From: Ricinus communis | Lineage: Eukaryota > Streptophyta > Magnoliopsida > Malpighiales > Euphorbiaceae | Direction of reading: 5' to 3' | Assembly: GCF_019578655.1 (NCBI RefSeq) | Contig: NC_063257.1 | Span: 27,297,939 to 27,361,938, forward strand | DNA: 64,000 nucleotides | In this document: one piece after another, positions 23,076 to 32,656 of the stretch | How positions within the stretch are numbered: the first letter of the stretch is position 1 | How the letters are laid out: every line of letters begins with the position of its first letter | Notes under the pieces: generated by a model | Database searches by the model: none | Told to the model about the DNA's origin: nothing | Seen by the model: the letters and a program-made list of their open reading frames with translations, nothing else | Position numbers and translations under genes: made by a program

Positions 23076-23885
23076 ATGAATTTAGAACCTTTTTTCTGTA
23101 GATCTTCTTCTTTCTCAAATTCTTCTGCCTCTGAATCATCGAGGTACAAAGGTCTAGTAAGTAGTGAAGAAATCACTATTGAAGATTTTTCAAAGCATAT
23201 TGACGATTGGGAAATACCCAAAGTCCAAAAGAAACAAATTTATGAGTTTTCAAAGTTCCCTCTCTTCAAGACTGATTTTACAATCAAGACTGAAGAAAGA
23301 GATATCCAAATTTCAAAGCCTTTTGAAGAGATTTATCTCTTGAATCCAAAGACCCTCCAAAAGCATATGGAAAAGGATTATAAGTATATCCACATAGGTC
23401 TAGTCCAGGTAGGAATTAAGCCCCTTACCAGAGAAGGTCTAGATACTTCCATATTAGCCGTCCTTAAGGATGCTAGGTTTATAAATTTCTATGATTCCCT
23501 GTTAGGTACTGTTGAGTCGAGCCTCAATAAAGGACCTATTTCTTTCAATTGTTTTCCAAATATCACGATTTCTTTAAATGATAAAAATGTTTTAAAGAGC
23601 ATCGTTCTTCAAATCAAAACTCACAATTACAAAATGCTTGAAGGATCTATTCCGATAGCATTAACTTTCAAAATTCATTACAAAGCTATGATTTCTGCCT
23701 TTGGTTCCAAACACAAACTTCACTCACCAAAAGGAGAAACACTGTTCCTACAAACAGATCTATCCAAATCCAACGCCACTATACCAAAAACCATTCAATG
23801 GAAAGACATTACACTTCCAGAAGAATGGATCCTTGAAGGTGCAACCCAACCTACTTCTCCAAAGCAAACAGAACCAAACACATAG
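23076..23885 (+). CDS. movement protein of an endogenous caulimovirid (30K superfamily), frameshifted at its end
   Basis: The 269-codon frame is open from ATG at 23076 to TAG at 23883. After a serine-rich N-terminus (residues 8-25) the middle (about 105-205) has the features of a 30K-type viral movement protein: an IHIGLVQVGIKPLTREGLD stretch, then LKDARF with the conserved Asp, and a beta-rich segment. Such proteins modify plasmodesmata so that virus can spread from cell to cell. The frame is short for a caulimovirid first product because a one-base shift at about 23877-23882 moves the rest to another frame. Nearest genus is not resolved. As a genomic copy between inverted arms it is probably not expressed, although the main domain is uninterrupted. 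Confidence 0.8.
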   Translation: MNLEPFFCRSSSFSNSSASESSRYKGLVSSEEITIEDFSKHIDDWEIPKVQKKQIYEFSKFPLFKTDFTIKTEERDIQISKPFEEIYLLNPKTLQKHMEKDYKYIHIGLVQVGIKPLTREGLDTSILAVLKDARFINFYDSLLGTVESSLNKGPISFNCFPNITISLNDKNVLKSIVLQIKTHNYKMLEGSIPIALTFKIHYKAMISAFGSKHKLHSPKGETLFLQTDLSKSNATIPKTIQWKDITLPEEWILEGATQPTSPKQTEPNT

Positions 23886-24214
23886 CCCAATATCCAGATG
23901 GAAAGGTAAAGATCACATTCAACAGAAAGTCAACTTCCTCTAGATTTTCTGATGATGGTTCTTCAACCTCGACCATAGATATTGGAAGGGTATCCAAAAT
24001 TCCTTCTGTTATCTATGCCCCTTACAAAGAACCAATTCCATCTCGAACACAACCTAGATTTTCAACATCTGATGTTCCGAACACACTTCAGAATGTTGAT
24101 TACCAAAGCAATATCCCCATACCAGTTTACACTGATCCAAAGAAAGATGATGAAGATATGGAGATAACTTCTACCCCATCTTCACCATCACCATCAGCCA
24201 TAACCAGGCTCTGA
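23879..24214 (+). pseudogene. displaced C-terminal part of the movement protein
   Basis: In the frame two bases on, 23879-24211 is open and reads a serine/threonine- and proline-rich tail (a DGSSTSTIDIGR stretch, later SSPSPS) typical of the region after a movement-protein core. It ends at a TGA (24212) that is formed by the inverted primer-site sequence of the right arm. The viral coding sequence is therefore cut off by the inversion junction at 24207/24208, and no coat protein or polymerase follows. Confidence 0.65.
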
Positions 24215-24688
24215 TACCAAAATTAGAACGAGATCTAGGAAATAGAAGAAAATAGTAAGCAGTGAAGATTTAGATCTAAGTTCGTGGCGTTGTAACCAGA
24301 TTCACGCTTTCAGCAGCCTGTGGGAGCTTTAAATGCTCTTGCAGAATCTGTTTTCCAGCCTATAAACTTATAGATCTGAAAATAAATTTGGACAGAAACA
24401 ATCATCAAGTTTCTGATGTGCAGGATCCTCTTACGAGGCAAGCACAGAGCATACGCTTGATGAAAGAAACAGGGAAGAAGATGATAAACAAAGAAATAAA
24501 CTTTGAATGCTTTATTGATAATAACAGGTTTTGAACATAAACGTATAAACAGTCTTTGAAAGCTTTAAACAAACATACAACTTTGTAGTACTTTGAAACA
24601 GAAGAAAATATAGACTTACAAAAGGAGTTACAAGATTTCTCTCTCTCTTACTCACTCTTTTCACTCTAATATCTTCGCAGTCCGCTCC
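24208..24688 (-). repeat. right arm of the pararetroviral inverted repeat
   Basis: It is the reverse complement of 22428-22888, with the primer site at 24208-24219 facing outward-in and the polyadenylation signal at 24511-24516 on the minus strand. Beyond 24688 the sequence changes to the inverted 0.95-kb repeat. Confidence 0.85.
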
Positions 24689-25910
24689 ATGATTCCTTAA
24701 GATCATTGTGTTATCATGTTTCGTGGTGCCTATAGGAAAAAAGAATGATGGAGATTCCAATGGTGCAATTCCTGAATCAGAATATTTGTTCGTGCCTCGA
24801 TTCTCATCTTTCCCTCTTTTCTCCAAAAGAATCATCTGCGATCATTCAGAGAATGATATCAATACTCGATCAACTAATTTTATTTTATTTTTGCATTCGT
24901 TTAAGCATTGGATTGTTGCCTGTAATTGCTACTTCCATGCACTTTCTCTCATTAATAATGTTTATGCTCCCTAAATCAAACTAAACATATTTTTAACTAA
25001 CTAGGACTTTCTTCATCCCTTTTAGTTAGGAAGGTTATCTTTATCCTAGATGGACATAAATCCTTATTATTAAGTTGAATTTGAATGATAATTGGTTATT
25101 AAACCTAAAAGCTGTTTTGCTTTTATCTTTATGTTCTTGTGTAGAATACATGCTTAAAAGACATTCAAGTAGATTGATCATTTTCTTGTGGAGTATATTT
25201 GTGTGGATTTATGTCTCGTCTTGCTTGATCATCAACCTACACTCAAAAGCCACCAGTCAAGCTTATCAATTGCATTTCAAATGATTCTTTATGCCAATCC
25301 TTGTATCATCAAGAGTCATCTGGCCTAGAATAATAAGAAATGATGAAGATCCTAATGGTGCAAATCCTGAATCATAATATTTGGGCATGCCTCAATTATC
25401 GTATTTTCTTCTTTCCTCCAAAAGATTCGTTCGTGATCATTAGGGGAATGATAATAATACTCGATCAACTAATTGTCCTTTTCTACATTTCTACAAGCAT
25501 TAGATCAGTTGTTATGATTGCCGCTTCCATGCGCTTTCACTCAACCCTCGTGTTCATGCTCACCAAATAAAACTAAACCATTATACTAGACAAAGAATAG
25601 AAAGAGACACACAAAATAAATGAACAAAATGAGAACATAGGTAGGATTTTGGATCCTATAAGGAAACAAATCACAAGTTCTTTGTTTTCTTTCATACAGC
25701 TAAGTGTAAGGATCAAATAAGGCTAGAGAAATAACATAAAAGAACGGAAGGGTGTGAGCGATTAGTCTATGTTTGCCAGCGCCAAGCTTGATATGTCTAT
25801 AAAGTTCTTTAAAGAACTCATAACTCGATTTCCTGCAAAGATAGAAAATTGAAATAATAGGCTCTCTATCCTCCAATATTCGGTTGCATTCGATTTTTAT
25901 GGTGCGAAAA
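24689..25910 (-). repeat. 0.95-kb repeat, two inverted copies
   Basis: On the minus strand, 25910-25330 and 25330-24689 follow the same order of landmarks as U1-U4. The copy next to the viral arm has the U4-type middle (24990-25190). All copies left of the viral fragment run in the plus direction, so orientation flips around it. Confidence 0.72.
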
Positions 25911-26143
25911 TGTAACATCCTTGAGCTTAACCATAAGCATTTCATTTAAATTTGCATGTATTGCATAAAATACACTTAAGCATATGCATCTCAAATCATT
26001 CCATTTGATTATATGAATTCCACATCTTTCATTTATTTTGTATTTGTCAAAGTGCATTTGTAACGATCTGGAACCAGATCACATGAGATACTGTCTGTTT
26101 TGGCTCTCCACTGGCCTCACAGTTTTGTCCCTTTGGCAGGTTC

Positions 26144-26211
26144 GAGAACTTCCCAATAGGTCCCCCATCCTGAAATTTCTCTGAACCAAGCACGTTTAAC
26201 TTTGGAGTTCC
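26144..26211 (-). other. 5S rRNA-like segment in the left LTR of the nested Cassandra
   Basis: On the minus strand it reads GGAACTCCAAAGTTAAACG, then a GGATGGGGGACC-like motif, then TTGGGAAGTTCTC, as in plant 5S rRNA with its internal polymerase III promoter elements. Confidence 0.8.
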
Positions 26212-26613
26212 TACAACTCTACAGCCAAACAGCCAAAGGCATCTTATCTGATTAGTTCCAACTCTTTACATATATGTTATCAATCATTCCCTATCCTATT
26301 TCAATGTGCAATTCGATTCATTCATGTATCCTCGTACCTTAAAGTGCTGCTATCCTCGAAGCCTCCCAAAAGCCACTCCTTGTCCAGGCATCTTATCTTT
26401 GCCTGGGAGTCTACTTCCGGCCTTGGTCGGGCCGCTTCTCCAGGCCAGGCTGTCACATGTCCAGCAGCTTTCGCCTGGTTCATCCTCGAACCACACATCT
26501 ACTGGAGGGGTCCTGCTTTGATACCATTCGAAACGACCTAGAACCAAATCACATGAGATACTGTCCGCTTTGGCCCCCCACTGGCCTCACGATCTTGTCT
26601 TTTTAGCGGGTTC

Positions 26614-26681
26614 GAGAACTTCCCAAGAGGTCCCCCATCCTGGAATTTCTCTGAACCAAGCAAGTTTAACTTTAGAGTTTC
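26614..26681 (-). other. 5S rRNA-like segment in the right LTR of the nested Cassandra
   Basis: Equivalent to the segment in the left LTR, with GGATGGGGGACCTCTTGGG on the minus strand; the 5' end of the similarity is weaker. Confidence 0.78.
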
Positions 26682-27045
26682 TACTCTTTACATATATATT
26701 ATTAATCATTTCCCGCCCCATTTCGATGTGCAATTCGATTCATTCATGTACCCCGTACCTTAGAGTGCTGCCATCCTAGAATCCTGCCAGAAGCCGCTCC
26801 TTGTCCAGGCATCTTATCTTTACCTCGGCGTCCACTTTCGGCCCTCATCGGACTGCTTCTCCAGGCCAGGCTGTCACAGCATTGCAATGACATATTTTAG
26901 TATGTGTAATATAGGATGTATTTGAGGTATTTATAAAATTGAAAGTTGAGTCAATAAATAAATATGTAAGGAATTGAACCTAGTTGACTCATTTATATAG
27001 ATTGATTTGGACTTTTATTTAAAAATTGATTAAAATATAACAAAA

Positions 27046-27085
27046 ATAATGATGATGATAATAATAATAATAATAATAATCATAA
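27046..27085. repeat. TAA/GAT microsatellite in the Tekay 5' LTR
   Basis: Runs of GAT and then TAA trinucleotides. The 3' LTR has a similar run at 32968-33003. Confidence 0.85.
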
Positions 27086-28079
27086 TAAATATCAGATAGT
27101 GGATGTGTATGGAGGTAGTGGAAGTGTATGGGAGTGTCCTTATCTTGTGAAAAGAAAACACTAGAAAACTCTAGTGTATCTCGTTATTAAGCTATAACTC
27201 CCGTATAAAAAAAAAATCTATATCTAATTCCTTTCCTTTTATCTCTCAAACTCCTAAACCTAAATCTTGATGATTTCAGCTATTGATTTGGGTAAGTTAC
27301 TTATTTTATTCTATGTTATAATTGAAATTATATGATTATATGGTGTGAAGTGATTTCATAGTCCCTAAACTCTATTTCAGAGTAATTATATGAGAAATTC
27401 TTCTTTGATTGGGATTGGTTAAATTGTATCTACTGGATGGTGTTCTCCTTTGTTTAATAAAATGTGAGACCCTTAGGGGCTAAATTAGACAAATTGTTAA
27501 ACAAGAGTTTTGTTCCTTTTTATGTTATCTAAAACCACCTGATGCAGTTTAATGAAATAATATGTGTATAATGAGAAATCGCCCTTGGAGTGAGGTTGGT
27601 TCTGTTTGCTCTGTCTGCAGGCAGTCCGATGTTTCCCAAATAGTGTGAGGACTTTAGAGGCTAAACTAGATGAAGTTTAAAATATGAAAGTTGTTACTTT
27701 ATATGTTAATGAAGTTTCTAGAATAGGATTTTTCATTGAGTCGCAACTCACCAAATTGCAATTATTTTTCCCAGATAGTGAAGCTTGAGGTGTGACTATT
27801 TAAAGCATATAGCATTATAAATAAAGTATGGAGCAAAGATCACCAGTCGAACCCTCACTCTTTCTCTCCTTGTATCATAAGCATCCACATGATAAAGACA
27901 TATGTTTTGTGTTATATTTGTAAATGTACTTCACGTGTATTATATGAATACAAATTTTATGATCTTTTATATGCTTAAATAATATGTTGACTTTGTTTCA
28001 CCATGATGTGATTGTATTAATACACTAAATAAAAAACTTGGGATATTTAAATGGTTCAGAAATAGGGTGTTACATATTT

Positions 28080-28093
28080 TGGTATCTGAGCGG
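28080..28093 (+). other. primer binding site of the Tekay-type element
   Basis: TGGTATCTGAGCGG lies five bases after the 5' LTR and is a slightly altered tRNA-Met type site. Confidence 0.85.
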
Positions 28094-28169
28094 GGATAGG
28101 TTCTATAGGGAACATACATATGAGTATGACATGACATGTTCATTGCTAAAACATTATCATATAATATAG

Positions 28170-29130
28170 TCTTGCATGTCTATAGGGCACCACCAAGGAG
28201 AGAGGAGTCAGCCGATATGCATTCAATGGAAGCCTCATATCATTCATCATGAGATCAACCTAGTAACAGGGTTGGATCTCCTACACATTCTCATGCACAA
28301 CATGCACCTCATGAACACGCACACTTTGAGCAACATGATCGGGAATTATAAGGATCATAGGAGAACAGGGAAAGAAGATATGATAAATTAAGGAAATAGG
28401 ATGTAGTTGATTTCCATGGCACTACAGATCCCTTAATTGCAGAGACCTGGTCGAAAAGAACACAGAGAGTTCAGCCTCCGATGTTAACATGGATGATTTT
28501 CTTCATGAATTCACTAATAATTACATACTTGAAGCATACAAAGATGATGAAAAAAGGGAGTTTTTAAACTTGAAATAGGGGACAATGACTGTAGCAGAAA
28601 ATGAAGTAAAATTCAATCAGTTATCTCGTTATGCTTCTTCTTTAATAGCCACTGATTGAGACAAATGCCGAATGTTTGAGGAAGGACTGAGATATGAGAT
28701 CAGAAATAGAAACACACCTACAGATCTTGAGAATTACACTAAGTTGAGAGCAGCTGTAATCAGAGCCGAAAGACTAGCAAAAGAAGGAATAGAAGAACGA
28801 GCTAAAAGGGGACCAAGTGAAATTGTAGGAGATTCTAGTAGAAAGCAAGGTAGATGTGGAGGATACATACCATCACAGGTTAGCTCTCGGGATGGTTACT
28901 CTAATTTCAGGGGAAGAGGATTTGGAGTTCCATCTTATACAGGTAGAGCTCAAAGTCAAGTTATGGCACAACGACCTATATGTGTACATTTTGGGAAACA
29001 ACATGGTGGTGAATGTCGAAGACTTACTGGTGCGTGCTACTTTTATGGATCTTTTGATCATGTGTACAGAGAGTGTCCTGAAAGAAATAGTATAGTAGAA
29101 AGTAGTAGAGGCAGAGCTATATTAGAACCT
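28170..29130 (+). pseudogene. gag of the Tekay-type element
   Basis: Several frames carry the Gag domain; a recognisable part with VKFNQLSRYASSL lies at about 28605-28650 and continues from 28672 as a long open frame ([11 protein letters not shown]). Two stops in this domain (TAG in the phrase after FLNLK, TGA before DKCRMFEEG) fit CAG and CGA codons. A basic, glycine-rich region and a zinc knuckle follow at about 28975-29080; in the knuckle the second expected Cys is Tyr (CYFYGSFDH). Confidence 0.8.
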
Positions 29131-30237
29131 ATAGTAGGAATTTCAACGAGTGGAGTTGGAGCAACATCTAGTAGGGGCAAGGGTAGAGGTAGAACAATTG
29201 CAACTGGCAGAGGTGTGAGTAGATCAGAAAGTCAGGGTTCTAGACCTCAAGCACAGGCTAGAGTGTTTTCCATGACCATGCAAGAAGCTGTTGCTGCGCC
29301 AGAAGTTGTTACTAGTAAAATTCTTGTCCATGATCTAGAAGCTTATGTTTTAATTGATCCGGACTCCACACATTCTTTCATATCATGGAATATGGCATCT
29401 CAATTGTGTAATAGACATGAACCCTTAGGTTTTGACTTAAATGTGGGTAATCCCTTAGGTGAAATAATAATTGTGAACAGTGGATGTCGTGACTGTTTGA
29501 TTTGCATTGATAAAGCAGAACTGAGAGCTGATTTATTATTGTGGCCACTTCATGAATTTGATGTAATATTGGGTATGGATTGGTTTACCAAACATCATGC
29601 CATAGTGAATTGTTTCACCAAGGAGGTTATTTTAGAATCTCTGAATCAACCAAGGTTTATGTTTCTAGGGGAAAGACAAATTGTGCCTGCATGTTTAATT
29701 TCTGCTATAAAGGCTCTCCGAATGGTTAAAAGCAGTTGTGAAGCTTATCTAGCACATGTGATAGATGCCATAACTACAAATAATACAATTAAAAATATCC
29801 TAGTGGTAAATGAATATCTAGATATATTTCTAGATGATTTACCGGATGTGCCACCTGATAGAGAAGTGGAATTCACAATTGAGCTAGTACCAGGAGTAGC
29901 ACCAATAACCATTTCACCTTACAGGATGGCACCAGTTGAATTGAAAGAATTGAAAACTCAGTTGCAGGAACTACTTGACAGGGGGTTCATTAGGCCCAGT
30001 GTGTCACCTTGGGGTGCCCTAGTGTTATTTGTGAAAAGGAAATATGGGACAATGAGGTTGTGTATCGATTCTAGGCAGTTAAATAAGGTCACCGTGAAGA
30101 ACAAATATTCTTTACCCAGAATAGATGATTTGTTCGATCAATTGCAGGGAGCTCAGGTGTTTTCCAAGATTGCTTTTCGAACCCGAACGTACCAAAGATT
30201 GCTTTTCGAACCAGGTACGGGCACTATGAATTTTTAG
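29131..30237 (+). pseudogene. protease and N-terminal RT of the Tekay-type element
   Basis: In the frame of 28672: the protease site appears as [12 protein letters not shown] (about 29350-29385), with Asp where Gly is usual, and VILGMDWF at about 29560-29585. The RT begins with [12 protein letters not shown] and [14 protein letters not shown]. At about 30170-30215 a short direct repeat (ATTGCTTTTCGAACC occurs twice) marks a local duplication with loss of part of RT. The frame ends at 30235. Confidence 0.85.
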
Positions 30238-31290
30238 TGATGCCGTTTGGTTTAACTAATGCACCAATTGCATTTATGGCTCTCATGAGCAAGGTGTTTC
30301 TTAGACAAATTTGTGAAATTGTTCATTGATGACATACTTGTCTTTTCAAGAAGTAGGGAGGAACATGAACATCATTTGAGAATTGTGTTACAAACCTTGA
30401 GAGAAAAACAATTGTATGCTAAATTGAGTAAATGTGAGTTTTGGATAGATGAGGTAGTATTTTTGGGACATGTTATTTTTAGATGGGGCATAGAAGTGGA
30501 TCCAAAGAAAATAGAAGTAGTAGTGAAAGAATGTTGCAGAAGTATAGAAGTGGATCCGGTTTTTAGTAATAGCTGGGTATTATCGCCAGTTTGTTAAGGG
30601 ATTTTCACTGATAGCCAGCCCTTTGACAAAAGTACTTCAGAAAAATGTTGTATTTGAATGGTCAGAAGCATGTCAGAAGAGTTTTGATGAATTAAAAACC
30701 AAGTTGACAACTGCTCCAATGTTAACGATTCGTACAGGTAATGGAGGATTTGTAGTTTATAGTGATGCTTCTCATCAGGGTTTGGGATGTGTGTTAATGC
30801 AACATGGTAAGGTGATTGCATATGCATCTAGATAGCTAAGGCCATATGAATTATCTTATCCAATACATGATCTAGAACTTGCTACTGTTGTGTTTGCTTT
30901 GAAAATATGACGGCATTATTTATATTGAGAAACATTTCAGATATTTACTGATCATAAGAGTCTGAGATACTTATTAAGCCAAAGAGAGTTAAATATGAGA
31001 CAAAGGCGGTGGTTAGAATTGTTGAAGGATTATGACTGCACAATTGAGTATCATCTAGGAAAAGCAAATGTAGTAGCTGATGCTTTGAGTAGGAAGACAA
31101 GAAGTAGTGTAGCTTATTTACAAGTATTTCCATTCTCTTCTTTGGTTCAGTTGCGAGCTATGAATGTCAAATTAAATTTGCAAGAAAATGGAGTGTTGAT
31201 TGCTACTTTGCAAGTTAGACCAATATTGCATAATAGAATTAAGGAAGCAAAGAGCAAGGATCCACAATTATAAGAAAAGATTGACAAAGT
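30238..31290 (+). pseudogene. RT C-terminus and RNase H of the Tekay-type element
   Basis: MPFGLTNAP at 30240, the catalytic block as [10 protein letters not shown] near 30320, RNase H from VVYSDASHQGLG (about 30755) and TDHKSLRYL to the [12 protein letters not shown] end at about 31065-31095. It uses at least two frames and has stops at about 30832, 30907 and 30928. These enzymes would copy the element's RNA. Confidence 0.85.
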
Positions 31291-31329
31291 AAAGCAAGGG
31301 GAAAATAAAGAGTTTAATGTTTAGAATGA

Positions 31330-32640
31330 TACCTTGATGATGGGATCTCTTATTTCTATACCTGATGTTGATAACCTACACCGAGAAATTTTGGAGGAGG
31401 CACATAATGCTCCATATGCTATGCACCCAGGGATGAGCAGAATGTACAACACCTTAAGACCCTATTATTGGTGGCCTAAAATGAAGAAAGATGTGGCAGA
31501 GTATGTTTCAAAATGTTTAACATGTCAATAAGTGAAAGCAGAACACCAAGCTCCAGTTGGAAAGTTGATACCTTTATCAATTCCGGTATGGAAATGGGAA
31601 AGAATAACGATGGATTTTGCATGTGGATTACTAAAAACTCCAAGAAAGAATGATGCTATATGGATGATCGTCGATTGATTAACTAAGTCAGCTCATTTTT
31701 TGTCTATCAAATGGAGTAGTTCACTTGAATTTTTAGCCAAACAATATGTGAATGAAATTTTTAGATGGCATGGAGTTCTAGTGTCCATTGTATCAGATAG
31801 GGATCCACGGTTCACATCTCACTTTTGGGAGAGTTTAAATGAGGCTTTGGGTACTAAATTGAATTTCAACACTGCTTTTCATCCTCAGACAGATGGGCAA
31901 TCAGAAAGAACAATTCAAACACTTGAAGATATGCTCTGAGCTTGTGTATTAGAATTTAAAGTTGCATGGGATGAACATATTGGTTTAATGGAGTTTTCTT
32001 ATAACAATTAGTACCACAACAGTATCCAAATGGCACCATATGAGGCATTATATGGAAGAAAGTGTTGTAGTCCTATTTCTTGGGATGAAGAAGGAATGCG
32101 TGTATTAGAAGACCCTGAAATAGTATAAGATACAGTGGATAAAGTAAAAGTAATCAGAAGTAGACTCAAAGCAGCACAAGAAAAAAAAAGCTATGCAGAC
32201 CAGCATATGAGAGAAATGGAATATGAAGTGGGTGATAAAGTGTTTCTTCGAGTTTCACCATGGAAAGGAGCAACCAGATTTGGCAAAAAAGGCAAGACGA
32301 GTCCTAGATATATAGGGCCATATGAAATTTTTGAAAGAATTGGTCCATTGGCTTATAGGTTAGCACTACCACCAGAATTGGCCCAGATCCATGATGTGTT
32401 TCACGTGAGTATGCTTAGAAGATATTGATCTGATCCTACACATATACTGAAAAATCAAGAAGTGGAAATTGCTGATAATTTGAATTATGTTGAAGAACCG
32501 GTAAAGATCATTGGTTATAAGACAAAACAGTTACGGAATCAAGAAATTTTCTTACGTAAAGTGTTGTAGAGGAGGAACCATTCATAGGAAGAAGCTATTT
32601 TGGAAACTGATAAGTATATAAAGCGACAATATCCATATTT
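31330..32640 (+). pseudogene. integrase and degraded chromodomain of the Tekay-type element
   Basis: The HHCC finger (HREILEEAHNAPYAMHPG to CLTC) lies at 31380-31530, the catalytic core follows with WERITMDFA (about 31597), VSDRDPRF (31789) and HPQTDGQSERTIQ (about 31880). Stops at about 31529, 31677, 31937, 32009, 32126, 32425 and 32566 break it. After HDVFHVSMLRRY a region at 32460-32640 matches a plant chromovirus chromodomain (YVEEPVKII and a VEEA-like motif), which in these elements binds modified histones to direct insertion. Confidence 0.83.
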
Positions 32641-32656
32641 ATTAGTAGGTGTTGAA

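Larger units (their letters stand above)
26059..26878 (-). mobile_element. Cassandra-type TRIM retrotransposon, minus orientation, nested in the LTR
   Basis: LTRs at 26059-26457 and 26529-26878 flank a 71-bp internal part; the primer site on the minus strand is at 26515-26526. The flanking direct repeat is GCATT at 26054-26058 and 26879-26883. The 3' LTR of the host element shows the uninterrupted site at about 32799 (AAGTGCATTGTAATGG). The right-hand LTR lacks about 50 bp. Both LTRs hold 5S-like sequence. Confidence 0.93.
25911..28074 (+). repeat. 5' LTR of the Tekay-type element
   Basis: It runs from TGTAACATCC to GGTGTTACA. Without the nested Cassandra and its duplicated pentamer it is about 1.34 kb, against 2.55 kb for the 3' LTR: two stretches present at about 33305-33630 and 33985-34875 are missing here. 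Confidence 0.85.

Noticed and set aside
26306..26779. Frames of 65-71 codons on both strands
   Set aside because: They lie inside the Cassandra LTRs, which are non-coding.
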